Notes: a model not told the origin generated them from the sequence alone. Shown: positions 45,689-55,828, numbered from the stretch's first letter. The stretch: 64,000 bases of DNA from Bacillota bacterium (GCA_019420525.1 JAHZHA010000027.1:38782-102781); one strand, 5' to 3'. Made by a program: numbers and translations.

Positions 45689-46723
45689 TTACAGCTCTGC
45701 GATATCGCGGATCAGAGTTTCCACATCTTCCTCCGGCGTACTCCAGCTGGTACAGAAGCGGATGCAGGAATGATTTTCGTCTATCTTTCCTTCGTATTCA
45801 AAAATGTATTTTTCCGCAAGTTTTTCGGCGACACTGTTTTCCGCCGCGATAAACTGCTGATTCGTAGGACTCTCGATGTAAAACGGGATGCCCTTTTCCC
45901 TGAAGGCTCTCCGGATCTTCATGGCAGCTTCGTCCGCCTTCTTCGTGATCCTGAAATAGAGTCCGTCATGAAACAGCGCATAAAACTGAAGTCCCAGCAG
46001 CCATCCCTTGGCCAGCATGCCGCCGTTCTGCTTGATATAGCTCCGGAAATCGGTCTTCAGTGCGGGATTCGTGATCACCACGGCCTCTCCGAAAAGCGCT
46101 CCGCACTTCGTGCCGCCGCAGTAAAAAACGTCCGTCAGCCGGGCGATATCTTCCATCGTTACATCGGCTTCCTCCGAGCCGAGACCATATCCCAGCCGCG
46201 CACCGTCCAGGAACAGGAACAGTCCGTACTCCCTGCACACGCCGCTGAGAGCCTCCAGCTCCGCCTTCGAGTAAATCGTACCGTATTCCGTAGGAAAAGA
46301 GATGTAGACCATTTTCGGCTGGGTGATGTGTTCCCGGATGCCGCTCTCCAGATAGAGCTGCGCCTGCTCTCTCACCTGATCTGCCGTAATCTTTCCTTCA
46401 TAGGAAGGCAGCGCGATGATTTTATGCCCCGTATTTTCCACGGCGCCTGTCTCGTGTCCCTGAATATGTCCGGTATCCGCGCTGATGACACACTGATACG
46501 GCCGGAGAGCCGCGGCGATCACCGTGAAGTTTGCCTGGGTGCCTCCTGTGAGAAAATGGATATCCGCGTCAGCCTGTCCCAGATATTTCCCGATCTCGTC
46601 CGCCGCTCTTTCGCACCAGATATCGAGTCCGTAACCGCCGTAACTCTCTTCGTTTGTCTTTATCAGTGCATCCAGAACTTCCGGATGCGCACCTCTGTTG
46701 TAGTCATTGTTGAATCTGATCAT
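45689..46723 (-). CDS. Threonine aldolase-like PLP enzyme
   Basis: A 344-residue fold-type I enzyme. Seen: FLTGGTQANF, DTGHIQGHETGA, the cofactor-binding DGARLGYGL, and the PLP Lys in FYCGGTKCGALFGE. Low-specificity L-threonine aldolases split threonine or allo-threonine into glycine and acetaldehyde. It is inserted between the YugP-like peptidase gene and the GNAT-rsmB pair, in the same direction. Confidence 0.9.
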   Translation of the reverse strand: MIRFNNDYNRGAHPEVLDALIKTNEESYGGYGLDIWCERAADEIGKYLGQADADIHFLTGGTQANFTVIAAALRPYQCVISADTGHIQGHETGAVENTGHKIIALPSYEGKITADQVREQAQLYLESGIREHITQPKMVYISFPTEYGTIYSKAELEALSGVCREYGLFLFLDGARLGYGLGSEEADVTMEDIARLTDVFYCGGTKCGALFGEAVVITNPALKTDFRSYIKQNGGMLAKGWLLGLQFYALFHDGLYFRITKKADEAAMKIRRAFREKGIPFYIESPTNQQFIAAENSVAEKLAEKYIFEYEGKIDENHSCIRFCTSWSTPEEDVETLIRDIAEL

Positions 46724-46890
46724 GTTTCTATCCTTGCATATTCCGTTTTTTCCGATTTTCGGCTGCGGACGGACGGTCTTTCCGCGCTTTCCGCTTCCTT
46801 TGACGATAATATCATTTTATTGACAACAGTATTATTCTATCTCCGGCACGCCGTTTTGAAAAGGAAATTTCCGGTTTTCCCCATGAAAAA

Positions 46891-46916
46891 AGTACGGCGT
46901 TATATTCCGCCGTACT
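46891..46916 (-). terminator. Rho-independent terminator of the YugP-like gene
   Basis: AGTACGGCG pairs with CGCCGTACT over an 8-base loop and is followed by six T on the minus strand, about 45 bases after the stop. Confidence 0.87.
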
Positions 46917-46960
46917 GTTCTGTTCTGCAGGTTTACTTTTCCGCTCCCGATTTGAAGCCG

Positions 46961-47653
46961 CTATTCATTGTTGTTTCTCAGCAGGAAGAGTCTCAGCAAG
47001 TTTGCCACCGCCACCGCTGCCGCCGCGATGTACGTCAGGGCTGCGGCTCCCAGCATTCTTTTCGCCTGTCTCTGTTCTTCCCCGGCAGATATGATTCCCA
47101 GACTATTCAGCTGCTGAATGGCCCGACTGCTGGCATTGAGTTCCACTGGCAGAGTGATCAGCTGAAACAGCACCGCTACCGCGTACAGAATAATGGCAAT
47201 ATCGAAAATCATCGTACCGGTGGCCGAACCGATCAGTAGACCGATAATGGCCAGAGGCCAGGCCATATTTGACGCGATGTTCACAACAGGAACGAGGCTA
47301 TTGCGGATCGCCAGCGCTTTATAGCCTTCCGCATGCTGGATGGCATGGCCGATTTCGTGAGCCGCCACACTGACAGACGCGATAGAAGTTCCGCCGTAAA
47401 TGCCGTCCGACAGTCTGACCACACCCGTGCGGGGATCGTAATGGTCGGTGAGTTCGCCTCCCGTTCTCTCGATCACGATGTGCCGCAGACCGTTGGCGTC
47501 GAGAATCCTCCGGGCTGTTTCATAGCCCGTTATGCCGCGGCTGTTTGCACACTGCGAAAATCTCCGGTAAGCGTTTTTCACTCTGAACTGGGCGTAAAAA
47601 GCCAGGATAATTGCAGGGATCAGCAGCAGCATCGTCCAATCAAAGTATATCAT
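46961..47653 (-). CDS. YugP-type zinc metallopeptidase, membrane-bound
   Basis: A 230-residue protein with an N-terminal membrane segment (about 5-22), the zinc motif HEIGHAIQH (about 100-110) and two further membrane segments (about 130-165 and 205-220). It matches the YugP/DUF2268-like family of neutral metallopeptidases, whose targets are not defined. It sits downstream of fmt in the same direction. Confidence 0.9.
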   Translation of the reverse strand: MIYFDWTMLLLIPAIILAFYAQFRVKNAYRRFSQCANSRGITGYETARRILDANGLRHIVIERTGGELTDHYDPRTGVVRLSDGIYGGTSIASVSVAAHEIGHAIQHAEGYKALAIRNSLVPVVNIASNMAWPLAIIGLLIGSATGTMIFDIAIILYAVAVLFQLITLPVELNASSRAIQQLNSLGIISAGEEQRQAKRMLGAAALTYIAAAAVAVANLLRLFLLRNNNE

Positions 47654-47827
47654 CTCTAATTAACTCCTTTAACATACAGGCAGATACCGTCCGGCTCTGT
47701 CTTTGAGCGATTTGTCTCTGTGCGTCCTTCCGGGCAGAAAGGACCGTCGGCCGCCGGACCGTTATCCGCGAAATAAAAAATATAAAATATAATGTATTTT
47801 CCCCGGAACCGGTCATTCAAAACAACA

Positions 47828-48769
47828 TTATCTCAAAATAATTCCTTTTTCGATTTTATTTCCCCGCAGATAATCCTCCGCCGACATCGCTCTCTTTCCC
47901 GGCATCTGAAGTTTTGTGATCAGAAGGATTCCCTCGCCACAGGCTACCCGAAGGCCTTCCCTGTCTGCGGAAAGAATCGTCCCCGGCTCCGCATCCGACG
48001 TCTCCGGGATAATCTCCGCCGCTTTGATCTTCATTGGGCTGCCCTCAAAATCCGCCGTCACGCCCGGCCAGGAACCCATTCCCCTCACAAGGCGCTCGAT
48101 CCGGTCCGCACTCTGGGAAAAATCGACTCTTCCCTCTTCCTTTGTCAGCATCGGCGCATAACAGGACAGAGAATCATCCTGTTTTTCCGGCGCGATATCG
48201 CCCGACGCGATTTTCGGCAGATATTCCATCAGAAGATCTGCTCCCATCTGAGAGAGTTCGTCGTGAAGCTGATCGGCATCTTTTCTTCCGATCTCCGTGG
48301 CTGACTTTGCGATCATGTCTCCGGTGTCCAGCCCTTCCTCCATATACATCAGCGTAACGCCGGTTTCCCGGTCGCCTTCGATGATACTCCGCTGAATCGG
48401 AGCTGCGCCCCGGAAGCGCGGCAGAAGCGATGCGTGAATATTGATGCAACGCAGACGCGGAATTTCCAGCAATTCTTTCGGCAGGATCTTTCCATAAGCG
48501 GCCACGATGATGAGATCCGGAGCCAGCTGTCTGATGCGGTCCAGAAATTCATCGTTGTTTTTCACCCGTTCCGGCTGTGCCACTTCGATGCCGTACTCAA
48601 GCGCTGCCGCTTTCACCGGCGTAAATTGTACTTTTTTTCCCCGGTCACGTGCCTTGTCCGGCTGTGTCACCGCGAGAATCACGTCATATCCGCCTTCCGC
48701 CATGGCTCTCAGTGGAGGCACGGCGAATTCCGGCGTTCCCATAAAAATAATACGCAGTTTTTCTTTCAT
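47828..48769 (-). CDS. fmt: Methionyl-tRNA formyltransferase
   Basis: About 313 residues from an ATG that overlaps the def stop (TAATG). Motifs: FMGTPEFAVPPLRAM, the catalytic region INIHASLLPRFRGAAPIQ with Asn and His, and TGVTLMYMEEGLDTGD. It formylates Met on the initiator tRNA. def and fmt act on the same start-Met pathway and are coupled here. Confidence 0.97.
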   Translation of the reverse strand: MKEKLRIIFMGTPEFAVPPLRAMAEGGYDVILAVTQPDKARDRGKKVQFTPVKAAALEYGIEVAQPERVKNNDEFLDRIRQLAPDLIIVAAYGKILPKELLEIPRLRCINIHASLLPRFRGAAPIQRSIIEGDRETGVTLMYMEEGLDTGDMIAKSATEIGRKDADQLHDELSQMGADLLMEYLPKIASGDIAPEKQDDSLSCYAPMLTKEEGRVDFSQSADRIERLVRGMGSWPGVTADFEGSPMKIKAAEIIPETSDAEPGTILSADREGLRVACGEGILLITKLQMPGKRAMSAEDYLRGNKIEKGIILR

Positions 48770-49227
48770 TATTCTTCGTTCTCCCATACCTGCTGTGCTC
48801 TGTCTATGTAAAGAATTCCGTCCAGGTGATCGATTTCGTGACAGAAAGCCCGTGCCAGCAGTTCGGTTCCTTCGTAGGTCACCTCTTCGCCCCTGCGGTC
48901 GAGAGCCTTTACTTTCACACGGGCAGGTCTCACGACTTCTCCGTATTTTCCCGGAATGCTGAGACATCCTTCGCTGTCGCTGATTTCGCCTTCCGTCTCA
49001 GTGATTTCCGGATTGATCAGCTCGATCAGTCCCTCTCCTATGTCGATGACGACGATTCTCCGAAGGATTCCCACCTGAGGTGCAGCCAGACCCACGCCGC
49101 CAGAATCGTACAGTGTCTCCGCCATATCGTCAAGAATCGTCAGAATCCTGTCATCAATCTTGTCTACCGGTCTGCACTTCTTTCTGAGTACCTCGTCGCC
49201 TTCTTTTACGATATTTCTCAATGCCAT
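48769..49227 (-). CDS. def: Peptide deformylase
   Basis: A 152-residue enzyme with all three motifs: GVGLAAPQVG, EGCLSIPG and HEIDHLDGILY, supplying the Cys and two His metal ligands and the catalytic Glu. It removes the formyl group from nascent proteins. The stop overlaps the fmt start. Confidence 0.97.
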   Translation of the reverse strand: MALRNIVKEGDEVLRKKCRPVDKIDDRILTILDDMAETLYDSGGVGLAAPQVGILRRIVVIDIGEGLIELINPEITETEGEISDSEGCLSIPGKYGEVVRPARVKVKALDRRGEEVTYEGTELLARAFCHEIDHLDGILYIDRAQQVWENEE

Positions 49228-49416
49228 ATCTCTCTCCTCGTTTTCCTTTCCTGACTCCGTTTTTTCCGGTTTTATCCGGTTACAGCCATATCAGATATCC
49301 GCGCCTGCCGTATGTTTTTCGTCTCCAGAACCCCGGTACCTCGGCGTTTCCCGTTAAAGACGCTCCATTATTCTGCCGGCGATACACCGCTGGACAAAAA
49401 ATAGCATACGCGCAGT

Positions 49417-51438
49417 CTACGTCATACTATACGGATCGACCTCCACCAGCATGACGGATTTCGTCCTGCTGTTTTCCGTTCTCTCCTGTTTGATTTCTGA
49501 GATTATTTTAAGATATTTTTCCGTTTTTTCCAACGGACTTTTTATCATAAACTGGTATCTGTAATTTTCGTTCATTTTATTCAGATAAGCCGGCTGAGGT
49601 GCGAACAACTCCCTCTGCTGCACCCCGGGGCTCTCCTTGACCCTGAAAAAAGCTTCCTGTGCTTCCCTGCGGGCCACGGCTTCATCCTTATCGTAGAATA
49701 TCAGACGGATGATATTCGTAAAAGGAGGATAGCCCGCCAGATTCCGGATCATCAGTTCCCGCCGGTAAAAGCCCTCATAATCGCCTGCTGCCGCGCAGCG
49801 TATGGCATTTTCCTCCGGAGAATACGTCTGAATCACCACATCTCCGGGTTCGTCTCCCCGGCCGCAGCGTCCCGCTGCCTGGGTGATCAGCTGAAACGTC
49901 CGCTCCGACGAACGGAAATCGGGAATATTCAGCGTCACATCGGCGGCTATGATCCCCACGACTCCCACATTCTGAAAGTCGAGTCCTTTGGCTACCAGCT
50001 GCGTTCCCACTAGAATATCCGTCTTGCCCCGGTGAAAAGTGTTGAGAATCCGCTGCGCGTCTCCCTTTTTTTTCGCCGTATCCAGATCGAGACGGGCGAT
50101 TCTCCGGCCGGGAAAGGCTTCCGCGGCGAGTTCTTCCACCTGCTCAGTACCGATCCCGAAATGCCGGATGTGCCGGCTGCCGCAGGAAGGACAGATCTCC
50201 GGCACCTTCGTTCTCCGGCCGCAGTAGTGGCATTCCGCCATGCTGCTGGATTTGTGGTACGTCATGGAAATCCCGCACGTTTCACACCTGAGGACGAAGC
50301 CGCAGTTCCGGCACGATATAAAGGAAGAATAACCTCTCCGGTTGAGGAAAAATATCACCTGTCTTCCCTCATCCAGAGCTCTCACCGATTTTTCGTACAG
50401 TGCCCTGCTGAAGATGCTCCTGTTTCCCTCCCGGAGTTCTCTCCGCATATCGGCGATCTCCACCCGGGGCAGCGGTGTCTTATTGTACCGCACCGTCAGG
50501 CGCAGTTCCTGATACCGGCCGGCGGAAGCCCGGAATTCCGATACCACCGACGGCGTCGCCGTGCCGAGAATTACCACCGCCGAGTCGAGTTCCCCCCGTT
50601 TCACGGCGGCATCCACCGCATCGTATTTCGGCGTCATATCCGATTTATAGGAGGCTTCGTGCTCTTCGTCCACGATGATCGCCCCGAGATCGGAAAAAGG
50701 CGCAAATACGCCCAGACGGGCTCCGATGAGGATTTTTGCCTGGCCTCTCCGGACCTTCAGCCACTGCTCCCAGCGCTGCGCTTTCGTCAGTTTGCTGTGC
50801 AGCACTGCTACATTTTCGGAACCGAACCGGCTGATGAAGCGTTCGATAGTCTGAGGCGTCAGAGAGATCTCCGGCACCAGAACAATAGATGACTTTCCTT
50901 TTTCCATCACGGCCTGAACCGTCCTCAGATAGATCTCCGTCTTCCCACTGCTGGTGACGCCATTTAAGAGAAAAGTCCTGTGAACACCGACGTTCACACG
51001 GGGCAGGATCTGTTCCATCACCGCTTTCTGCTCCTCTGTCAGTTCAGGAGGCTCTGACGGCTGGACCACAAGGCTTTCATAGGGGTCCTTTCGCGTTCCT
51101 CTGCTGCCTTTTTCTCCCGGCGGAATCATGCATTTTACCGCGTCGATGTAGCGGCAGAGATAAGTGTCTCTCATCCACCGACAGAGATGCACCAGATCTT
51201 CCGGCAGGGAAACGTCTTCGTCTGCGCTCGCCACCTCCTTGATTTTCGATCTCTCGATTTCAAGAGCTGCCTCTTCCTCCAGCACCTCAAAGACATATGC
51301 GTTCTTCAGCCGGTTGCCTTTCCCGAAAGGTACGAGAACCCGGCAACCCGGAGCCACATGTTCAAAGCTGCAGGCATAAGTATATAGAGTATCCGTATGA
51401 TTGCTGGTATTATCGATGACGACTTTCACATATTTCAT
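49417..51438 (-). CDS. priA: Primosomal protein N', replication restart helicase
   Basis: A 673-residue helicase, shorter than Bacillus PriA. N-terminal 3'-DNA-binding region (about 1-100), helicase core with Walker A GVTSSGKTEIYL and Walker B IIVDEEHEASYK, and a zinc-binding insert with four Cys pairs (CRNCGFVLRCETC, CHYCG, CPSCG). It reloads DnaB at stalled forks. It leads the priA-def-fmt cluster. Confidence 0.96.
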   Translation of the reverse strand: MKYVKVVIDNTSNHTDTLYTYACSFEHVAPGCRVLVPFGKGNRLKNAYVFEVLEEEAALEIERSKIKEVASADEDVSLPEDLVHLCRWMRDTYLCRYIDAVKCMIPPGEKGSRGTRKDPYESLVVQPSEPPELTEEQKAVMEQILPRVNVGVHRTFLLNGVTSSGKTEIYLRTVQAVMEKGKSSIVLVPEISLTPQTIERFISRFGSENVAVLHSKLTKAQRWEQWLKVRRGQAKILIGARLGVFAPFSDLGAIIVDEEHEASYKSDMTPKYDAVDAAVKRGELDSAVVILGTATPSVVSEFRASAGRYQELRLTVRYNKTPLPRVEIADMRRELREGNRSIFSRALYEKSVRALDEGRQVIFFLNRRGYSSFISCRNCGFVLRCETCGISMTYHKSSSMAECHYCGRRTKVPEICPSCGSRHIRHFGIGTEQVEELAAEAFPGRRIARLDLDTAKKKGDAQRILNTFHRGKTDILVGTQLVAKGLDFQNVGVVGIIAADVTLNIPDFRSSERTFQLITQAAGRCGRGDEPGDVVIQTYSPEENAIRCAAAGDYEGFYRRELMIRNLAGYPPFTNIIRLIFYDKDEAVARREAQEAFFRVKESPGVQQRELFAPQPAYLNKMNENYRYQFMIKSPLEKTEKYLKIISEIKQERTENSRTKSVMLVEVDPYSMT

Positions 51439-51483
51439 CTGCCCGTTCCCCGTATCCGTTTTCTTTCCGCCGGCAGAAAAAGC

Positions 51484-52158
51484 TCAGCTCCGCTGTGAAA
51501 AGACGCAGCCGCAGTAATTCTGCCGGTAAATACCGTATTCTTTCGACAGTTCCACCGATCTGCGGAACCCGTCCTTTTTCTTGAAACTCTCATCGAGAAA
51601 TGCAGGTACCGTATGTTTTTCCAGTTCATAACCCACTGCGTTGATCCGTTCTGTCTTTTTATGAGGACTGACAGACAGCGTCGTGGCAAATTCATCAAAC
51701 TGTCCGTTTTCCGCCGCTTCTGCCGTCTTTTCCAGCCGCAGCCGGAAACATACGTCACACCGCGCCCCGTTTTCCGGCTCGGATTCCAGTCCTTTCACAG
51801 CGTCAAAAAAACGTTCCGGGTCGTACGGCCCCTCGACAAACCGGACAGCATCCTCCGGATCTCTTCCCCGGTTGAATTTTTCGATCACCTGAAGCTGCGC
51901 CTCAAGACGCCGGCCGTATTCCTCCGGATCGGTAATGTTCGGATTATAAAAATAGACCGTCACCCGGTACCTCTCCGCCAGCCGTTCGATCACCGCCGTG
52001 CTGCACGGTCCGCAGCAGCTGTGAAGCAGCATATCCGTTCTTCTCTCTTTCTCTCTTTCCGCTTTCATTTCTTTTTTCTCTGTATCTCTCATCTCCATAT
52101 GATATCTCATCCTGTCTTCTGTCATACTTTTCTTTTCACTTCCGGATGCGTTCTGCAT
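51484..52158 (-). CDS. queH: Epoxyqueuosine reductase QueH
   Basis: About 224 residues; the first 45 are a Lys/Glu/Arg-rich tail, so a later ATG (MLLHSCC) may be the true start. QueH hallmarks: LLHSCCGPCSTAVIERL, YNPNITDPEEYGRR, CDVCFRLRL and NYCGCVFS, which supply the Cys for the iron-sulfur cluster. It performs the last step of queuosine synthesis in tRNA. Confidence 0.93.
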   Translation of the reverse strand: MQNASGSEKKSMTEDRMRYHMEMRDTEKKEMKAEREKERRTDMLLHSCCGPCSTAVIERLAERYRVTVYFYNPNITDPEEYGRRLEAQLQVIEKFNRGRDPEDAVRFVEGPYDPERFFDAVKGLESEPENGARCDVCFRLRLEKTAEAAENGQFDEFATTLSVSPHKKTERINAVGYELEKHTVPAFLDESFKKKDGFRRSVELSKEYGIYRQNYCGCVFSQRS

Positions 52159-52204
52159 CTTCCGCCTTCCCCGCGAAAGTCCGTCGGCATCCCGTTTTTC
52201 CTGT

Positions 52205-52233
52205 TTTCAATCCGGTTCGTTTTTATGTATAAT
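52205..52233 (+). promoter_or_regulatory. Promoter of the TIGR01212-type radical SAM gene
   Basis: TTTCAA, 17 bases, TATAAT, about 93 bases before the start. The -35 box is weak. Confidence 0.55.
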
Positions 52234-52325
52234 CAGAATGGAAAGCTCCCGGAAAAGGAGCCATATCAGTATAACACGAAAGCACTTTTTGTGAAATAGA
52301 GGGGAAGCAGCAGGAGTACATCGTA

Positions 52326-53318
52326 ATGTTCAAAAATGGCGCATATTACAACGGAATCGGCCCTTATCTGAAAGAAAAATTCGGCATGCGGATCGCAAAG
52401 GTCTCTGTAGACGGAGGATTTACCTGCCCCAACCGGGACGGCACCACAGGCTTCGGCGGATGCATTTTCTGCTCGGAATCGGGCTCCGGTGATTTTGCCG
52501 GTACCCGGATTCTCGGACCGGAAACAGCGGCAGACGGCCGGTCCCGTTTTACCGGCTCCGCGGAAAATCTCCGGCCGGTCCCTCCTGTCGCAGCTCAGAT
52601 GGAGGCGCAGATCGGCGCGCTCCGGAAAAAATGGGGTGATTTCCGCTGTATCGCATATTTCCAGAATTTTACAAATACGTATGCTCCGGTTCCGGCGCTG
52701 AAAGAACGCTTTGAAGCAGCGCTAGAGCACCCGCTCTGCGCGGGACTTGCGGTAGCCACCCGCCCGGACTGCCTCGGAGACGACGTCCTGGATTATCTTT
52801 CAGAGCTGAATGAGAGGACGTTTCTCTGGGTGGAACTGGGCCTCCAGACTGCCGACGAAGATTCCGCCCGGTACATCCGCCGCGGCTATCCCTTCTCTGT
52901 CTATGAAGAGGCCGTAAAAAAGCTTTCGCACAGAGGAATCCCCGCCGTGACCCATCTGATCGCCGGACTGCCGGGCGAAGACAGAGACACATTTCTCCGC
53001 AGCGTGAGCCGCACCGTCTCCGGCGGCATCTTCGGCATCAAGCTTCAGCTGCTTCACATCATGAAATCCACGGATCTCGGCGGCCTCTGGCAGAAGAATC
53101 CGGCCGCTGTTCCGGTTCTGGAAAAGGAAGAATACATCTCCCTGATCGCCGATGCACTGGAAATCATCCCGCCGCAGATCACAATTCACAGACTGACGGG
53201 AGACGCGCCGAAAGACCTGCTTCTGGCCCCCCTGTGGAGCCGTGACAAAAAATCAGTCCTCAACGGAATCAATATGGAACTCAAAAAACGCGGCTCCTGT
53301 CAGGGCAGCCGCGTCTGA
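52326..53318 (+). CDS. Radical SAM protein, TIGR01212 (YhcC-like) type
   Basis: A 330-residue enzyme. The cluster-binding Cys lie in FTCPNRDGTTGFGGCIFC, a spacing typical of this subfamily. Next come YFQNFTNTYAPVPALKERF and the conserved FLWVELGLQTADE. Function is not known in general. It is the only plus-strand coding gene in the housekeeping run, from 33.7 to 55.5 kb. Confidence 0.92.
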   Translation: MFKNGAYYNGIGPYLKEKFGMRIAKVSVDGGFTCPNRDGTTGFGGCIFCSESGSGDFAGTRILGPETAADGRSRFTGSAENLRPVPPVAAQMEAQIGALRKKWGDFRCIAYFQNFTNTYAPVPALKERFEAALEHPLCAGLAVATRPDCLGDDVLDYLSELNERTFLWVELGLQTADEDSARYIRRGYPFSVYEEAVKKLSHRGIPAVTHLIAGLPGEDRDTFLRSVSRTVSGGIFGIKLQLLHIMKSTDLGGLWQKNPAAVPVLEKEEYISLIADALEIIPPQITIHRLTGDAPKDLLLAPLWSRDKKSVLNGINMELKKRGSCQGSRV

Positions 53319-53330
53319 TTCCTTCCCTTT

Positions 53331-53915
53331 TTACTTGTCTCCGTTGATCCTTCCGTCGTTGTAATGTTTCCGGCACAGAGAGACATACATTTCGTTTCCG
53401 CCGATCTCGATCTGCTCGCCCGTGCGCACGAACCTGCCGTCCACGATGCGTGCCACCATATTTGCCTTTCTTCCGCACCAGCAGATCGTCTTGATTTCCT
53501 CGATCTTGTCGGCATAGACCAGCAGATAATAAGATCCTTCAAACAGCTCGTTGCGAAAATCATTTTTCAGCCCGTAGCACATTACAGGACATTCACAGCT
53601 GTCGACGATTTCCACCAGTTCCTCCACATGATGCTTTTTCAGAAACTGCGCCTCATCGATGAGTACGCAGGAGATCTCCTTCTCCCGGCTGACTTCCATG
53701 AAAATTTCCAGAATATTCGTGTCGTCATAAACGGGAATCGCCGGCCGTGACAGTCCGATGCGCGAACGCACCACCCCCGTGCCGTACCTGTCATCGAGAC
53801 CGGAAGTCAGCACCAGGACTTCCTTCCCCCGCTCCTCATAATTGTACGCCACTTTGATCAGCTCGATGCTCTTTCCCGCATTCATCGTGCTGTACCGAAA
53901 AAATAACTGGGCCAT
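53331..53915 (-). CDS. tdk: Thymidine kinase (type II)
   Basis: A 194-residue enzyme: P-loop STMNAGKSIELIK, DEAQFL in the lid region, and zinc-binding Cys in CWCGRKANM and SLCRKHY. It phosphorylates thymidine in salvage. It follows the decarboxylase gene by about 35 bases in the same direction. Confidence 0.96.
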   Translation of the reverse strand: MAQLFFRYSTMNAGKSIELIKVAYNYEERGKEVLVLTSGLDDRYGTGVVRSRIGLSRPAIPVYDDTNILEIFMEVSREKEISCVLIDEAQFLKKHHVEELVEIVDSCECPVMCYGLKNDFRNELFEGSYYLLVYADKIEEIKTICWCGRKANMVARIVDGRFVRTGEQIEIGGNEMYVSLCRKHYNDGRINGDK

Positions 53916-53949
53916 CTGTCCTCACCTCCGCACGGAACATCGTCCGTTA

Positions 53950-55527
53950 TTAAAAAAACATGTGAAAAAGCATGGATTCCACTTCGCCTGTCACCACGCG
54001 GATCAGGGGTTTTCCGTCTTCTCCCTTCACGATTCCGTGAATGTGACTTTCCTTCCGGCATTCTTCCAGAAGATAACTGCATATCTCCTCCGTGATCTCC
54101 TCTCCCGGGCAGAGTACCGGAATCCCCGGCGGATACACGGCCACATCCGAAGCGGATGCCTTTCCACAGGCATCGGCAAGAGGAACCGTCTCATGAGAAG
54201 AGTAAAACGCTTTCCGCGGCGTCATCACCGAGCGGCGCTTCAGCCTGCAGAATGCTTCCGTACTGCTGCAGAGAGCATCACCGGACGTTTCATCCGTTTT
54301 CAAAATAGCCGGCGCTTTTTTCTGCACTCCCCGTGTCCGTGCGATGTCGGCGAGAGCCTCTTTCAGACGGAGAAAATGCTCCGCTGTCGTTCCGCTGCCC
54401 GATACAGCGATGACATACCGGTGATCTGCAAACTCCATATCTATATGATATCTCCGCGCCAGGATATCTGCAAGTTCTCTCCCGCCGATCCCTGCCTCTC
54501 CGGCGGTTATCAGAAGGCGCGCTCCTTCTATCTCATGCGTCCTGCCGTCGGAGCCGGAAAAACGGGTGACACAGTGCATCCCCGGGATGGCAGAAATCTC
54601 CTCTGCCGCCTGCCGTGTGAGAGAAAAAACATTCTCCCAGACAGCTCTGCCGCACTGCGCCATATCCCGCCGTACGGCATCCAGGGAAGACATCAGAAGG
54701 TAAGACGGACTCGTGGTGTTCATCATGCTGACGAGAGCGCGCAGACGACTCCGGTCCACGAGATCACCCTGCACGTGAAGCATAGAACTCTGTGTCAGAC
54801 TTCCCAGCATTTTGTGGGTGCTCTGGACGGAAACGTCACAGCCTGCCTCCAAAGCGCCGCAGATCTCCTGAGACGGCGCAAAATATAACTGTGCACCGTG
54901 GGCTTCGTCCGCGATGACCTGAACGCCTTCCCTGTGACACAGCTCCACGATCTCTCTCAGCTGACTGTACGTACCGTAATACGACGGATTGCTGAGAATC
55001 AGCGCGCGGACTCCCGGGTTTTTTTCAAGGGCGTCCCGCACTGTTTCTGTACGGATACCGCAGGGAATCTCCAGAGAGATATCGAAATCATTCTGAATAT
55101 ATACCGGCATGGCCCCACTGAAAATCAGGCCCCGAATCACCGATTTGTGGCAATCCCGAGCGATCAGAACGGGAGCCTCCTCCCATGCCGCCGCGGCAAC
55201 GGCCGCCATAATTCCGGAAGTCGTACCGTTTACGAGAAAAAACGTCTCCTCCGCACCGAAGAGCTCCGCCGCCAGCTGCTGTGCCTCCGCGATGACGCCT
55301 TCCGGACAGTGAAGATCGTCGAAGCCATCGATTTCCGTGATATCAGCTTTCAGCACGTTCTGCGGGAAGAGACCCGCAAGTCTTTTTCCTCCCTGCATCT
55401 CCGTTTCGCCTTTATGCCCGGGCACATGAAAAGAAATACGGTCCGAACCGACATAGCTTTTCAAAAGATCCGCGAGAGGCCTTTTATTCTGACGGCTCAT
55501 CCTGATTGTACACTCCCTTTCCGACAT
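53950..55527 (-). CDS. Orn/Lys/Arg decarboxylase-like PLP enzyme
   Basis: Up to 525 residues; an in-frame ATG nine codons later (MSRQNKRP) is an equal start candidate. The fold-type I core shows DADITEIDGFDDLH-like N-terminal spacing (KADITEIDGFDDLH), then ADEAHGAQLYF for cofactor binding and VSVQSTHKMLGSLTQSS with the PLP Lys. The C-terminal part is shorter than in E. coli SpeC-type enzymes, as in the Gram-positive SpeA/Cad-like class. Substrate (Arg, Lys or Orn) is not resolved. Confidence 0.9.
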   Translation of the reverse strand: MSERECTIRMSRQNKRPLADLLKSYVGSDRISFHVPGHKGETEMQGGKRLAGLFPQNVLKADITEIDGFDDLHCPEGVIAEAQQLAAELFGAEETFFLVNGTTSGIMAAVAAAAWEEAPVLIARDCHKSVIRGLIFSGAMPVYIQNDFDISLEIPCGIRTETVRDALEKNPGVRALILSNPSYYGTYSQLREIVELCHREGVQVIADEAHGAQLYFAPSQEICGALEAGCDVSVQSTHKMLGSLTQSSMLHVQGDLVDRSRLRALVSMMNTTSPSYLLMSSLDAVRRDMAQCGRAVWENVFSLTRQAAEEISAIPGMHCVTRFSGSDGRTHEIEGARLLITAGEAGIGGRELADILARRYHIDMEFADHRYVIAVSGSGTTAEHFLRLKEALADIARTRGVQKKAPAILKTDETSGDALCSSTEAFCRLKRRSVMTPRKAFYSSHETVPLADACGKASASDVAVYPPGIPVLCPGEEITEEICSYLLEECRKESHIHGIVKGEDGKPLIRVVTGEVESMLFHMFF

Positions 55528-55618
55528 TACGCGCCGCAGTCATCCGGAATTGCGGCGCTATGCTGCGCCTCCGCCCCATTCAGGAGAGCGGACCGCGTTA
55601 AAAGTTGAAATACGAAAA

Positions 55619-55651
55619 AAGATGTCTAAAAACATAGTTTATAGACATCTT
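55619..55651 (-). terminator. Terminator of the tRNA array
   Basis: AAGATGTCTA against TAGACATCTT with a 13-base loop. On the minus strand the tail is TTTTTTCG, directly after the last tRNA-Phe. Confidence 0.85.
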
Positions 55652-55655
55652 TCTG

Positions 55656-55732
55656 TGGTGCCCAGACTCGGAATCGAACCAAGGACACGGGGATTTTCAG
55701 TCCCCTGCTCTACCTACTGAGCTATCTGGGCA
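55656..55732 (-). tRNA. tRNA-Phe (GAA), second copy in the array
   Basis: A 77-base tRNA with encoded CCA, T-loop GGTTCGATTCC and anticodon loop CTGAAAA (GAA). It is identical to the copy at 56148. Confidence 0.97.
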
Positions 55733-55734
55733 TG

Positions 55735-55809
55735 TGGAGCGGAAGACGAGATTCGAACTCGCGACCCTCGCCTTGGCAAGGCGATGCTCTACCACTGAGC
55801 CACTTCCGC
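55735..55809 (-). tRNA. tRNA-Gly (GCC)
   Basis: A 75-base tRNA, acceptor GCGGAAG/CTTCCGC, anticodon loop TTGCCAA (GCC), T-loop AGTTCGAATCT, encoded CCA. Confidence 0.97.
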
Positions 55810-55828
55810 ATATATGAAATTTTAAAAA

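Noticed and set aside
45047..47239. A 730-codon open frame on the plus strand
   Set aside because: It runs antisense to the GNAT and threonine aldolase genes and part of the YugP-like gene. It has no ribosome site and shows no family motif.
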